Shown: positions 1-7,099, counted from the first letter of the stretch. The stretch: 23,946 nt of DNA from Firmicutes bacterium UBA3936 (GCA_002385745.1 DGEC01000085.1:1-23946), one strand, 5' to 3'. Program-made: numbers and translations. The notes: generated by a model from the letters alone, not told the origin.

Positions 1-22
1 AAATATCCGCCTTTCAAATAGG

Positions 23-98
23 GAGCCATTAGCTCAGTTGGTAGAGCACCTGACTTTTAATCAGGGTGTCCCGCGTCCGAGTCGCGGATGGCTCACCA
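23..98 (+). tRNA. tRNA-Lys (anticodon TTT)
   Basis: Full cloverleaf. The acceptor stem GAGCCAT pairs with ATGGCTC, the D arm carries the GG pair, and the anticodon stem CCTGA/TCAGG closes the loop CTTTTAA (anticodon TTT). The T stem CCGCG/CGCGG is followed by discriminator A and an encoded CCA. One oddity: the T loop reads TCCGAGT where nearly all elongator tRNAs have TTCGA, so position 55 is C instead of the T that becomes pseudouridine. The next tRNA starts 6 nt downstream, so the two are probably co-transcribed. Confidence 0.96.
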
Positions 99-104
99 TT
101 TCAA

Positions 105-191
105 GCGAGAGTGGTGGAACGGCAGACACGCTAGATTCAGGATCTAGTGGGCATTAGGCCTGTGAGGGTTCAAATCCCTCCTCTCGCACCA
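105..191 (+). tRNA. tRNA-Leu (anticodon CAG)
   Basis: Class II tRNA with a long variable arm. The acceptor stem GCGAGAG pairs with CTCTCGC, and the anticodon stem CTAGA/TCTAG closes the loop TTCAGGA (anticodon CAG). The variable arm is about 15 nt, the T arm is canonical (GAGGG, TTCAAAT, CCCTC), and CCA is encoded. It decodes CUG leucine codons. Confidence 0.96.
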
Positions 192-203
192 TTAAAAACA
201 GGT

Positions 204-235
204 TCCAGGGTTTTACTGCCCTGGATTTATTTTTT
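204..235 (+). terminator. Rho-independent terminator after the tRNAs
   Basis: The 7-bp stem TCCAGGG/CCCTGGA has an 8-nt loop and is followed by a T-rich tail (TTTATTTTTT). It lies 12 nt after the tRNA-Leu CCA, so it ends the tRNA transcript and separates it from hemZ. Confidence 0.8.
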
Positions 236-256
236 ATGCAGCCTTAGTAATGCAGT

Positions 257-288
257 CGGCAAAAAGCGGGCTCATAGCTTCTTTGCCG
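257..288. other. Stem-loop in the tRNA-hemZ intergenic region
   Basis: CGGCAAA plus AAGC pairs with GCTT plus TTTGCCG: an 11-bp stem with one bulged C and a 9-nt loop. A second mini-hairpin (CCGG ATT CCGG, 286-296) overlaps its 3' arm, and a run of seven to eight T lies at 305-312. It may be a second terminator or a processing structure. I see no gene in 236-362. Confidence 0.4.
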
Positions 289-337
289 GATTCCGGTATT
301 TGGGGTTTTTTTGCCTTTTGAGAGCAGCCGAATAGTG

Positions 338-343
338 TATAAT
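338..343 (+). promoter_or_regulatory. Candidate -10 box for hemZ
   Basis: A perfect TATAAT preceded by TG lies 20 nt before the preferred hemZ start. No good -35 hexamer sits at 16-18 bp. Transcription from here would start near 350, right at the GAGGTG ribosome site (350-355), and give a very short leader. Confidence 0.4.
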
Positions 344-362
344 ATTGATGAGGTGTTCGCAA

Positions 363-1544
363 GTGCAGCCAAAACCATGGGGAGTGCTTGTCGGAGTAAG
401 ACCAAGCAAACAAATACACAGGCTAATAGACCGGGGATTCAGCCGGAACGAGGCCCTGGAATTCATGCAGCGGGAATTCGGCCTTCAGGAAGAAAAGTTT
501 GCCCTCCTCTGGCAGATCTGCCTGCGGGAAAAGCCGGTTCTGGAAGAAAGTTCAAATCCGCAGCTTTTCAGCATCTATGTGGGCATCCCCTTTTGCCCTA
601 CCCGCTGCTTTTACTGCTCCTTCCCCTCCCATTCCCTTGCCGAACTGGGCAAGCTGCGCACTCCTTTTGTGGAAACACTGCTGCAGGAAATTCATGCGAC
701 GGGCCTTTTAACCGAAAGCCTGGGAATGAAACCTTATACAGTCTACCTGGGCGGCGGGACGCCTACATGCCTGCTCCCGGGAGAACTGGAAAGGATCATA
801 ACCGCTTTAAAGGAGGCTTTTCCGGGAAGTTGGCGTGAATTTACCGTTGAAGCAGGCCGTCCGGACACAATTACCGTGGAGCAAATTTCTCTTTTAAGCA
901 ATCTGGGTGTTGACCGCATCAGCGTCAACCCGCAGTCCATGCACGACCAAACACTGCAGGCCATAGGCCGCTGCCACACGGTGGACGATATAGAGGAAGC
1001 TGTTTCTCTTGTCCGCAGATACGGCATCCGAACGCTGAATATGGACCTGATTATCGGACTGCCGGGTGAGAATACCGCTTTGTTTTCCGAGTCCATGCAA
1101 AAAGTTCTGGCCTTGGCACCGGAAAATATTACACTGCATGTCTTTTCGCCCAAAAGGGCGTCGCGCTACCGCCGGGAACCTGAAAAATACTCTCTCCCTC
1201 CTGCGGAGGAAGCTGCCAAAATGCACAAAACGGCATTAAAATTGCTAAAACAGCATCATTATGAACCATATTATCTCTACCGCCAGCGCAATATTTTAGC
1301 CGGGCTGGAAAACATAGGCTTTGCCCAACCGGGCAGGGAGTGTCTCTACAATATAGTTATGATTGAAGAGCGCCATCATATTTTAGGGCTGGGCGGCGGA
1401 GCCACAAGCAAAATCATCAATCCTGACCTGACACTGACCAATATTGCCACTCCTAAAGATGTCCGCATGTACATGCAAAGGATGCCGGAACTTCTCACGC
1501 GCCGTGAAAAAAGCCTCCGCAGAACAAAAGAACTTGCCGGTTAG
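363..1544 (+). CDS. hemZ: HemZ-type oxygen-independent coproporphyrinogen-III dehydrogenase (radical SAM), N-terminally short
   Basis: Likely decarboxylates coproporphyrinogen III in anaerobic heme synthesis, as inferred for the HemZ branch of the HemN radical SAM family. The radical SAM motif CPTRCFYC gives Cys78, Cys82 and Cys85 for the 4Fe-4S cluster, and GGGTP follows at about 130-134. The C-terminal blocks YYLYRQRN, ENIGFAQPG and GLGGGATSK are typical of HemZ. I chose GTG at 363 because GAGGTG lies 7 nt upstream. TTG 345 and ATG 348 lie almost on top of the TATAAT and have no ribosome site. The protein is 393 residues and begins at PKPWGVLVGVRPSK. As I recall, HemZ proteins are about 480-500 residues and carry roughly 100 residues before this block. 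An in-frame TAG at 333-335 blocks any extension. It is a single gene, convergent with ndk. Confidence 0.88.
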   Translation: MQPKPWGVLVGVRPSKQIHRLIDRGFSRNEALEFMQREFGLQEEKFALLWQICLREKPVLEESSNPQLFSIYVGIPFCPTRCFYCSFPSHSLAELGKLRTPFVETLLQEIHATGLLTESLGMKPYTVYLGGGTPTCLLPGELERIITALKEAFPGSWREFTVEAGRPDTITVEQISLLSNLGVDRISVNPQSMHDQTLQAIGRCHTVDDIEEAVSLVRRYGIRTLNMDLIIGLPGENTALFSESMQKVLALAPENITLHVFSPKRASRYRREPEKYSLPPAEEAAKMHKTALKLLKQHHYEPYYLYRQRNILAGLENIGFAQPGRECLYNIVMIEERHHILGLGGGATSKIINPDLTLTNIATPKDVRMYMQRMPELLTRREKSLRRTKELAG

Positions 1545-1601
1545 CTTTTTCAATACTACAGTATTTTTCATCTTCCCGCTGCTGCCTATCTTAGAGGAAA
1601 T

Positions 1602-1631
1602 AAAAAAGCGCTGCGTCTGCAGCACTTTTTT
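1602..1631. terminator. Bidirectional terminator between hemZ and ndk
   Basis: AAAAAAG, a one-base mismatch, then GCTGC pairs with GCAGC and CTTTTTT across a 4-nt loop. The A run and T run serve both strands, so it can end hemZ from the left and speD-speE-ndk from the right. The ndk stop codon (1630-1632) overlaps its last bases. Confidence 0.85.
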
Positions 1632-2082
1632 ATTTCCCACTAATCCAGTGTTCTTCGGCCTTTTGGTAATCTATGAGTTCCTTATCGGTAAAGAAAAGTC
1701 CGATCTCTCTTTTAGCGCTTGCCAAGGAATCTGAACCATGGATAACATTTTTGGTCAGATTAATGGCGAAATCACCGCGTATGGTGCCGGGAGCGGCTTC
1801 AGCCGGGTTGGTTTTCCCCATCATCTCCCGGATCATGGAAACTGCGTTTAACCCTTCCCAGACCATGGCTACAACGGGACCGGAAGTAATAAAACTAATT
1901 AAGTCATTATAAAAAGGCTTCTCCCGGTGCTCCGCATAATGCTGTGCGGCCAAATCGGGTGTTATCCGCATCAACTTCATCCCGACAAGCTTAAAGCCCT
2001 TGCGCTCAAAACGGCCGATTATTTCACCGACCAAATTGCGTTGCACGCCATCCGGCTTAACCATTACAAAAGTTCTTTCCAC
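1630..2082 (-). CDS. ndk: Nucleoside diphosphate kinase
   Basis: Transfers the gamma phosphate between nucleoside triphosphates and diphosphates through a phosphohistidine. The 150-residue product matches the family length. MERTFVMVKPDG opens it, the active-site motif NVIHGSDS gives His115, and KTNP plus GTIRGD bind the nucleotide. I placed the start at GTG 2080-2082. The AGGAG ribosome site lies 8 nt upstream of it but touches the upstream GTG at 2089-2091, and family members begin at this point. It is the last gene of speD-speE-ndk, with only about 14 nt between the speE stop and its start. Pairing ndk with polyamine genes is not an arrangement I recognise as common. Confidence 0.97.
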   Translation of the reverse strand: MERTFVMVKPDGVQRNLVGEIIGRFERKGFKLVGMKLMRITPDLAAQHYAEHREKPFYNDLISFITSGPVVAMVWEGLNAVSMIREMMGKTNPAEAAPGTIRGDFAINLTKNVIHGSDSLASAKREIGLFFTDKELIDYQKAEEHWISGK

Positions 2083-2096
2083 AACTTTCACTCCTG

Positions 2097-3011
2097 TCAG
2101 TACGTAATCAAAGGATTGTTATCGGTAATGATGCGTTTTTCTCTTTCCTTGGCCTCCCTGATATCTTTGGGAATGGAAAACACAGCCAGGTGCGTCTCCC
2201 CGTCATAGAATTTAAGTTCTTTTATTCCCCTTTCCGCCAAGCGCTTATCCACTTCATCGGCGGAGAGTTTAACGGGATCCAGTTTGTGGGAGGCAATGGC
2301 AAACCCCCAGCTTGTGTCGTAGGATGGAATAAAAGCATAAAAGGAACGATTAATGGCAAAAGTTGTGGCCAGAGTGTTGCAAATAGCCGCATGGCACTCT
2401 ATAAAGTGCGGGTTAAATGAGCCGGCCTGCATAACAATTATCCCGTTCTCAGCCAGGCGTTCCGAGGCAATATTGTAGAACTCCTTGGTAAATAGGAGAT
2501 AAGACGGCCCGTCATCCAAAGGTTCCGTTAAATCCACGACAATAATATCGTAAACATCTTTGCTGTTTTCCAGGTATTTGCGGGCATCCATGTGCAAGAG
2601 CTCGACTTTTGGATTGTCAAATGCACCCTGGTGCCAATTGCCGAGATATTTTTTGCACAGTTCCACAACTTCCCGGTCAATGTCAACCATGGTAATCTGT
2701 TCTACGCTCGGGTGCCGCAGTATTTCACGCAGTACAGCCCCTTCCCCACCTCCAACAACCAAAATTTTGGCAGGATCAGGATGCAAAAGCAGAGCAGGAT
2801 GTACTAATATTTCATGATAAATATATTCATCATACTCGGCAGATTGTATTTTACCGTCAAGAACTAAACACCGCCCGTAGAATTCCGTATCAAAAATCTC
2901 GACATACTGATATTTTGTTCTGCCGCCGTACACATATCGCTCAATGCCGTACATATGCGCCTGAGAGGGATGGGTGTACTCAATAAACCACTTCCAGTTT
3001 GGAGCATGCAA
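2097..3011 (-). CDS. speE: Spermidine synthase-family aminopropyltransferase
   Basis: Transfers the aminopropyl group of decarboxylated AdoMet to a diamine or related acceptor. An N-terminal beta domain (1-70, with YHE at 65-67) precedes a Rossmann methyltransferase-like domain with GGGEG at 87-91 and VDID near 108-111. MDARKYL has Asp142, and the catalytic loop VVDLTEP has Asp160. The loop differs from the usual DSTDP and resembles aminopropyltransferases that accept agmatine or longer polyamines, so the acceptor is not certain. At 304 residues it is longer than the about 276 of Bacillus SpeE, with an extra charged tail. The start is TTG 3009-3011, because GGAGG sits 7 nt upstream; the ATG that begins one base later is out of frame. 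It lies 18 nt downstream of speD, which makes its donor substrate. Confidence 0.93.
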   Translation of the reverse strand: MHAPNWKWFIEYTHPSQAHMYGIERYVYGGRTKYQYVEIFDTEFYGRCLVLDGKIQSAEYDEYIYHEILVHPALLLHPDPAKILVVGGGEGAVLREILRHPSVEQITMVDIDREVVELCKKYLGNWHQGAFDNPKVELLHMDARKYLENSKDVYDIIVVDLTEPLDDGPSYLLFTKEFYNIASERLAENGIIVMQAGSFNPHFIECHAAICNTLATTFAINRSFYAFIPSYDTSWGFAIASHKLDPVKLSADEVDKRLAERGIKELKFYDGETHLAVFSIPKDIREAKEREKRIITDNNPLITY

Positions 3012-3029
3012 GCTGCTTCCTCCCTTCGG

Positions 3030-3410
3030 CTAGAAATTTGCTGCCTTTACAGAGGCTTCATCATCAAAAATTCCTCGTGCAATTTCCTGAGCCGTCAATC
3101 GTTCTGCAGCAAGATGTTCCTTAAGATAATTACAGGACACCCAGGGATCAACTTTTGTCCCGCAGGTAAACACATCAACTGCGGCATAACCCAGCTCGGG
3201 CCACGTGTGAATGGTCAAATGCGATTCAGAAATAACAATTACCCCACTCACACCCTGGGGGCTGAATTTGTGAAAAGCCACTTCACGTATTTCGGAGCCG
3301 GCTTCCAGGGCTGCATCGACCATCGTACGTTCAATCTTCTGCATATCATTCAAGATTTCAGCAGAGCAGCCATAAAATTCAGCCAGAACATGACGACCTA
3401 AAGCACTCAT
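3030..3410 (-). CDS. speD: S-adenosylmethionine decarboxylase proenzyme (SpeH-type)
   Basis: A pyruvoyl enzyme that decarboxylates AdoMet to supply the aminopropyl donor for SpeE. The 126-residue product fits the small class-1B bacterial/archaeal type. The self-processing site is SESH, where cleavage before Ser63 makes the pyruvoyl group. His68 (LTIHTW) and Cys83 (FTCG) are the conserved processing and catalytic residues, at the same numbers as in the well-studied Thermotoga enzyme. Start ATG 3408-3410 has GGAGG 9 nt upstream. First gene of speD-speE-ndk, with its own promoter and a palindrome in the leader. No speA, speB or speC lies in the window. Confidence 0.97.
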   Translation of the reverse strand: MSALGRHVLAEFYGCSAEILNDMQKIERTMVDAALEAGSEIREVAFHKFSPQGVSGVIVISESHLTIHTWPELGYAAVDVFTCGTKVDPWVSCNYLKEHLAAERLTAQEIARGIFDDEASVKAANF

Positions 3411-3444
3411 TTCTGAAGCCTCCTTTTTTGTTTTTTATTTTAGT

Positions 3445-3459
3445 GACAGTAATACTGTC
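3445..3459. promoter_or_regulatory. Perfect 15-bp palindrome in the speD leader (operator candidate)
   Basis: GACAGTA-A-TACTGTC is a perfect inverted repeat on one central base, about 9-23 nt after the predicted speD transcription start and upstream of the ribosome site. Position and symmetry suit a dimeric repressor. As RNA, the loop would be tight. I cannot match it to a known regulator. Confidence 0.5.
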
Positions 3460-3475
3460 TAAAACACCAAATTAA

Positions 3476-3503
3476 ATTTTAACAAATTCACGGCAAAAGT
3501 CAA
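3476..3503 (-). promoter_or_regulatory. Sigma-A promoter of speD-speE-ndk
   Basis: On the minus strand, -35 TTGACT and -10 TAAAAT, each 5/6 to consensus, are separated by 16 bp. The start would fall about 55-60 nt before the speD ATG. Confidence 0.7.
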
Positions 3504-3556
3504 TGTATTTTGCATTTTTTTTGCCTTCCCCCCGGGAGATAGAAGCGTAAAACAAT

Positions 3557-3585
3557 AAAAACAGGAATTATACGCTGTTTTTTTG
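3557..3585. terminator. Weak terminator between the GGDEF gene and speD
   Basis: The 8-bp AT-rich stem AAAAACAG/CTGTTTTT has a 10-nt loop and T-rich flanks on both strands. The stem is weak. It lies after the GGDEF gene stop and upstream of the speD promoter. Confidence 0.4.
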
Positions 3586-3610
3586 CTTTTTCTTACTATT
3601 ACATTCAGAT

Positions 3611-5287
3611 TTAGCTATTCACAGGGAAATTACCGATATCCGATTGCTGTTGATGATGTTTTTCTTCCATAATCATTTCCGAAAATATATCTACCAGTTC
3701 CGGGTCGAACTGGGTGCCGGCGTTTTTTTTCAGTTCCGCCAGCGCCTCCTCCGGGCTTTTTGCCTGGCGGTACGGGCGGTCGTTTGTCAGGGCATCATAG
3801 GCATCAACCACAGCCAGTATCCGGCATTCCAGCGGGATATCCCGTCCTTTCAGCCCCAGAGGGTAACCGCCGCCATTCCACCATTCATGATGCTTTAATA
3901 TCCAGTCTGCCAGGTGTACCAGATCCGGTACTGTCTGGGCAATACGCTTGCCGATTTCCGGGTGTCTTCTGATCTGTTCCCTTTCCTGCTTCGTTAACGG
4001 TTCCTTTTTAAATAAGATTGATTCCGGAATTGCGATTTTGCCAAGGTCTCGGAATTTCGCAAGTAAGCGGATATCGTCCAGGTGGTTGTTTTTCAGCCCC
4101 TTTCTGTTTGCCAGAGCTGCTGCCAATTCCTCAATCCGCTTGTAATGATCCCCGGAAACATAGTCACGCACTGCCAGCGCCCGCAGCAATATTTGCATTG
4201 ATACCTCCCGGACAGCTTCGCCGCGCCGCATTTTTTCCTTATACATATTATTATCGGCTTCCTTGAAAAGTTCAGCCATATTTATCTGTTCTCCCTCTGC
4301 GGCGGCGTAGCCGATAGATACGCTTAAATAATGCTCTTTATGTGTTTTATTGTACTCATTAAGCGCTCTTTGTATCCGCTCACAGGATTCCTTTACCGTA
4401 TCCAGGTCAGCACCCGGTAAAAGCACGGCAAACTCATCGCCCCCAATGCGTGCAACCACGTCACTCTCACGAAAGCAGGACTTTATTGCTTGCGCGGCCG
4501 CTTTCAAAAGAATATCGCCGACACTGTGTCCCATACTGTCATTATATAACTTCAGCCCGTCAAGGTCGCAGATAATCATTCCGATATTTTTATGCCGTCC
4601 TTTTTCCAGGCGTTTCATTTCCCGTTCAAAGTAAGCGCGATTGCAGATACCCGTCAAAGCATCGTGCAAACTTAGATATTCCAATTGTTTCTCGCGCTTT
4701 TTCTGTTCAGAGATATCCGAGATTAAGGCAACAATACTGTTTACCTTTCCCTTGCTGCTGAAGGGGGCCAGGGAGACAGCCGCATCCATTTCCGTCCCGT
4801 CTTTTTTTATAAGGGTTGTTTCCATAGACTTATTTGTGTTTGTCGTTACTGTCTGTTTAAGGTAATGCAAAAATTCCAGCTGCTTATTCTTGGCAACAGT
4901 AGGGTTCAGGCACCCCAGGACTTCTTTTTCCGTCCAGCCGAACATATTTTCTGCCGCCGTGTTCCAGGACAGTATCCTGTTATCCGCATCCAGTGTCAAA
5001 ATAGCAAGCGGGGAAGCGGCAATTATTGCTGCCAGCTTCTCATTTGCCGCCAGTAGAATACGCTCATTTTTTATGTTTTCCTTGATTGCCAGGCTGACAA
5101 GCAGGTAAGCCAGCAATCCCGCAAGCGGGATCAAAAGCCACTTTTTTTGGCTTTGCCAGTACACCAGCCAGGCAGCGTCTTGGAAAAGCGCAGCAAGTAA
5201 AAAATCAAAAATAATTAAGTATATAAAAGCGAATAACGCGGACAATATGGCAACTTTTATCTTAATTGCTATTGTTTTACTTCGCAT
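3611..5287 (-). CDS. Membrane PAS-GGDEF-HD-GYP cyclic-di-GMP protein with an altered HD motif
   Basis: A 558-residue signalling protein. Two membrane helices (about 10-35 and 48-68) lead into a short linker, then a PAS domain (about 81-195). The GGDEF diguanylate cyclase domain (about 202-360) has intact GGDEF at 282-286 and an intact inhibitory site RESD (273-276) five residues before it. The HD-GYP domain (about 365-540) keeps His381, His442, HHEWWNGGGYP (466-476) and Asp495. The signature HD is instead R413-D414 (KFRDLGK), replacing a metal-binding His. The codon is CGA, two changes from CAT or CAC, so a single miscall does not explain it. Cyclase activity is expected, while phosphodiesterase activity is doubtful. 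Start ATG 5285-5287 has AAGGAAG 7 nt upstream. No partner gene is adjacent. Confidence 0.93.
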   Translation of the reverse strand: MRSKTIAIKIKVAILSALFAFIYLIIFDFLLAALFQDAAWLVYWQSQKKWLLIPLAGLLAYLLVSLAIKENIKNERILLAANEKLAAIIAASPLAILTLDADNRILSWNTAAENMFGWTEKEVLGCLNPTVAKNKQLEFLHYLKQTVTTNTNKSMETTLIKKDGTEMDAAVSLAPFSSKGKVNSIVALISDISEQKKREKQLEYLSLHDALTGICNRAYFEREMKRLEKGRHKNIGMIICDLDGLKLYNDSMGHSVGDILLKAAAQAIKSCFRESDVVARIGGDEFAVLLPGADLDTVKESCERIQRALNEYNKTHKEHYLSVSIGYAAAEGEQINMAELFKEADNNMYKEKMRRGEAVREVSMQILLRALAVRDYVSGDHYKRIEELAAALANRKGLKNNHLDDIRLLAKFRDLGKIAIPESILFKKEPLTKQEREQIRRHPEIGKRIAQTVPDLVHLADWILKHHEWWNGGGYPLGLKGRDIPLECRILAVVDAYDALTNDRPYRQAKSPEEALAELKKNAGTQFDPELVDIFSEMIMEEKHHQQQSDIGNFPVNS

Positions 5288-5384
5288 GCTGCCACTTCCT
5301 TAATATGTTAAAGCTTGGTTAAACTAATTCGACAATTCTTGTAGATTCCCTCCTTGGAAACAATTTTATCCCGGCTTACAGCGG

Positions 5385-6743
5385 TTAGTTGCCGAGGCTG
5401 TTAACAGGCGCCGGGATTCGCCCGCCGCGCTTAATGAAATCTTCGGCTGAAAATTTATTGACGGCCATAACCGGTGCCCTTCCCAGCAAGCCGCCAAATT
5501 CGACATAATCACCAACGGTTTTCCCAAAAGCGGGAATGATTCTCACTGCCGTCGTCTTCTGGTTGACAACACCAATGGCCGCTTCATCGGCAATAATGGC
5601 GGCAATGGTTTCCACAGGCGTATCTCCCGGCACGGCTATCATATCCAGGCCGACCGAACAAACACTGGTCATCGCCTCCAGCTTTTCCAGAGACAAAGCG
5701 CCTTCACTGGCAGCTCGTATCATGCCTTCATCTTCGCTTACCGGGATAAATGCCCCCGATAGTCCGCCGACGTACGATGACGCCATCGCCCCTCCCTTTT
5801 TCACCGCATCATTCAGCAAAGCCAATGCAGCGGTCGTTCCGTGGGAACCACAGCGCTCCAGTCCCATGGCTTCCAGAATTTCCGCCACACTGTCGCCGAC
5901 AGCCGGTGTCGGAGCCAGGGATATATCAACTATGCCAAAGGGAACATTCAGGCGCCTGGCGGCTTCCCTACCAACCAATTCACCCATTCTTGTAATCTTA
6001 AAGGCCGTTTTCTTGATCGTCTCGGCCAGCAAGCCGAAATCTCCGTCCCCCACTCTTTCCACGGCCTTTTTTACCACACCGGGGCCGCTTACCCCGGTAT
6101 TAATAACACACTCCGGCTCGCCGACTCCATGAAACGCTCCTGCCATAAAGGGGTTGTCTTCCGGAACATTGGCGAATACAACCAGTTTTGCGCAGCCCAA
6201 ACCGTCCCGATCCGCAGTGAGTTCTGCAGTTTCCTTGATTACCCGTCCCATGTGAAAAACCGCATCCATGTTTATTCCCGTTTTTGTAGTTGCTACGTTG
6301 ACGGAAGCGCAAACTCTTTCTGTTTCCGCCAAAGCCTGCGGTATGGAATTGATAAGCCGCCGGTCGCCTTCAGTATAGCCTTTATGCACCAGTGCGGAAA
6401 ATCCGCCGATAAAATTGACGCCGACTTCTTCAGCCGCTCTTTCCATGGTCAGGGCATAAGGCAGGTAGTCTTCGAGGGAAGACGCCCCGGCGATGAGCGA
6501 AACCGGCGTCACTGAGATGCGCTTGTTCACAATGGGGATGCCGAACTCACGTTCCAGTTCTTCCCCCACAGGCACAAGACGGCTGGCGAGACGCGTTATT
6601 TTATCATAGATTTTTGTACAAGCAATTTTATTGTTTTCATGGGCGCATTCCAGGAGGCTGATTCCCATGGTAATGGTGCGGATATCCAGATTTTCCTCCT
6701 GAACCATTTTTATTGTTTCAATAATCTCCTGTATTGTGAACAT
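5385..6743 (-). CDS. UPF0210 (DUF711, PFL) family protein
   Basis: A 452-residue soluble protein matching the full length of the UPF0210 family, whose biochemical role is not established. Family-typical blocks are TMGISLLECA near the N terminus, NFIGGFSALVHKG, MGRVIKETAE, INTGVSGPGVV, the glycine-rich GSHGTTAALALLNDAVKKGG, and GLDMIAVPGDT near the C terminus. The family was long linked in databases to pyruvate formate-lyase-like folds; nothing here shows a glycyl-radical motif. Start ATG 6741-6743 has GGGAGAAG upstream. It lies 21 nt after the ACT-domain gene, a pairing conserved across Firmicutes, so the two probably act together, with the ACT protein as a likely small-molecule sensor. Confidence 0.92.
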   Translation of the reverse strand: MFTIQEIIETIKMVQEENLDIRTITMGISLLECAHENNKIACTKIYDKITRLASRLVPVGEELEREFGIPIVNKRISVTPVSLIAGASSLEDYLPYALTMERAAEEVGVNFIGGFSALVHKGYTEGDRRLINSIPQALAETERVCASVNVATTKTGINMDAVFHMGRVIKETAELTADRDGLGCAKLVVFANVPEDNPFMAGAFHGVGEPECVINTGVSGPGVVKKAVERVGDGDFGLLAETIKKTAFKITRMGELVGREAARRLNVPFGIVDISLAPTPAVGDSVAEILEAMGLERCGSHGTTAALALLNDAVKKGGAMASSYVGGLSGAFIPVSEDEGMIRAASEGALSLEKLEAMTSVCSVGLDMIAVPGDTPVETIAAIIADEAAIGVVNQKTTAVRIIPAFGKTVGDYVEFGGLLGRAPVMAVNKFSAEDFIKRGGRIPAPVNSLGN

Positions 6744-6764
6744 AAAATCTTCTCCCTTAGCACA

Positions 6765-7061
6765 TTAAATACGGTGCATATAGCGAAAAACTTTTTCGTG
6801 CTGGGCATCAATCCGCAGCCCCATTTCCTCACCCTTTTGCTGCAGCAGTCCTTTCAGCCGGGCAAAGTCGATGCTGCTTTTTTCCATATCAATAATCATA
6901 ATCATGGTAAAGATACCCTGCATGATTGTCTGGCTGATATCGAGAATATTAATGTTGTGCTCGGAAAGAATCTGCGATACCCCGGCAATGATCCCGACAC
7001 GGTCCTGTCCCAGTACACTGATTATTACCCTGCTGCCTGATTCCTCATTTTTATTGACCAA
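6765..7061 (-). CDS. UPF0237 family ACT-domain protein
   Basis: A small 98-residue protein made almost wholly of one ACT domain (about 10-90). The opening strand RVIISVLGQDRVGIIAGVS carries the ligand-loop glycine typical of ACT regulators that bind amino acids. I chose TTG 7059-7061 because AGGGAG lies 9 nt upstream and the result starts close to the ACT strand, as in homologues of about 90 residues. The frame is open to 7181, but the extra residues look unlike protein and would overlap the transporter gene end. It precedes the UPF0210 gene in one operon. Function unknown; a regulatory subunit is the simplest guess. Confidence 0.87.
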   Translation of the reverse strand: MVNKNEESGSRVIISVLGQDRVGIIAGVSQILSEHNINILDISQTIMQGIFTMIMIIDMEKSSIDFARLKGLLQQKGEEMGLRIDAQHEKVFRYMHRI

Positions 7062-7099
7062 TCCACAAAACTCCCTTTCCTGGTTATTGGCGTAAACAA

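Noticed and set aside
2955..3401. Plus-strand open frame of 148 codons
   Set aside because: Antisense to speD and the speE start; speD has all its catalytic residues and a good ribosome site on the other strand.
5536..6132. Plus-strand open frame of 198 codons
   Set aside because: It is fully antisense to the UPF0210 gene, has no ribosome site and no family-like motifs; a coding shadow of the real gene.
5841..6515. Plus-strand open frame of 224 codons
   Set aside because: Also antisense to the UPF0210 gene, with no start signal and a composition unlike the neighbouring proteins.
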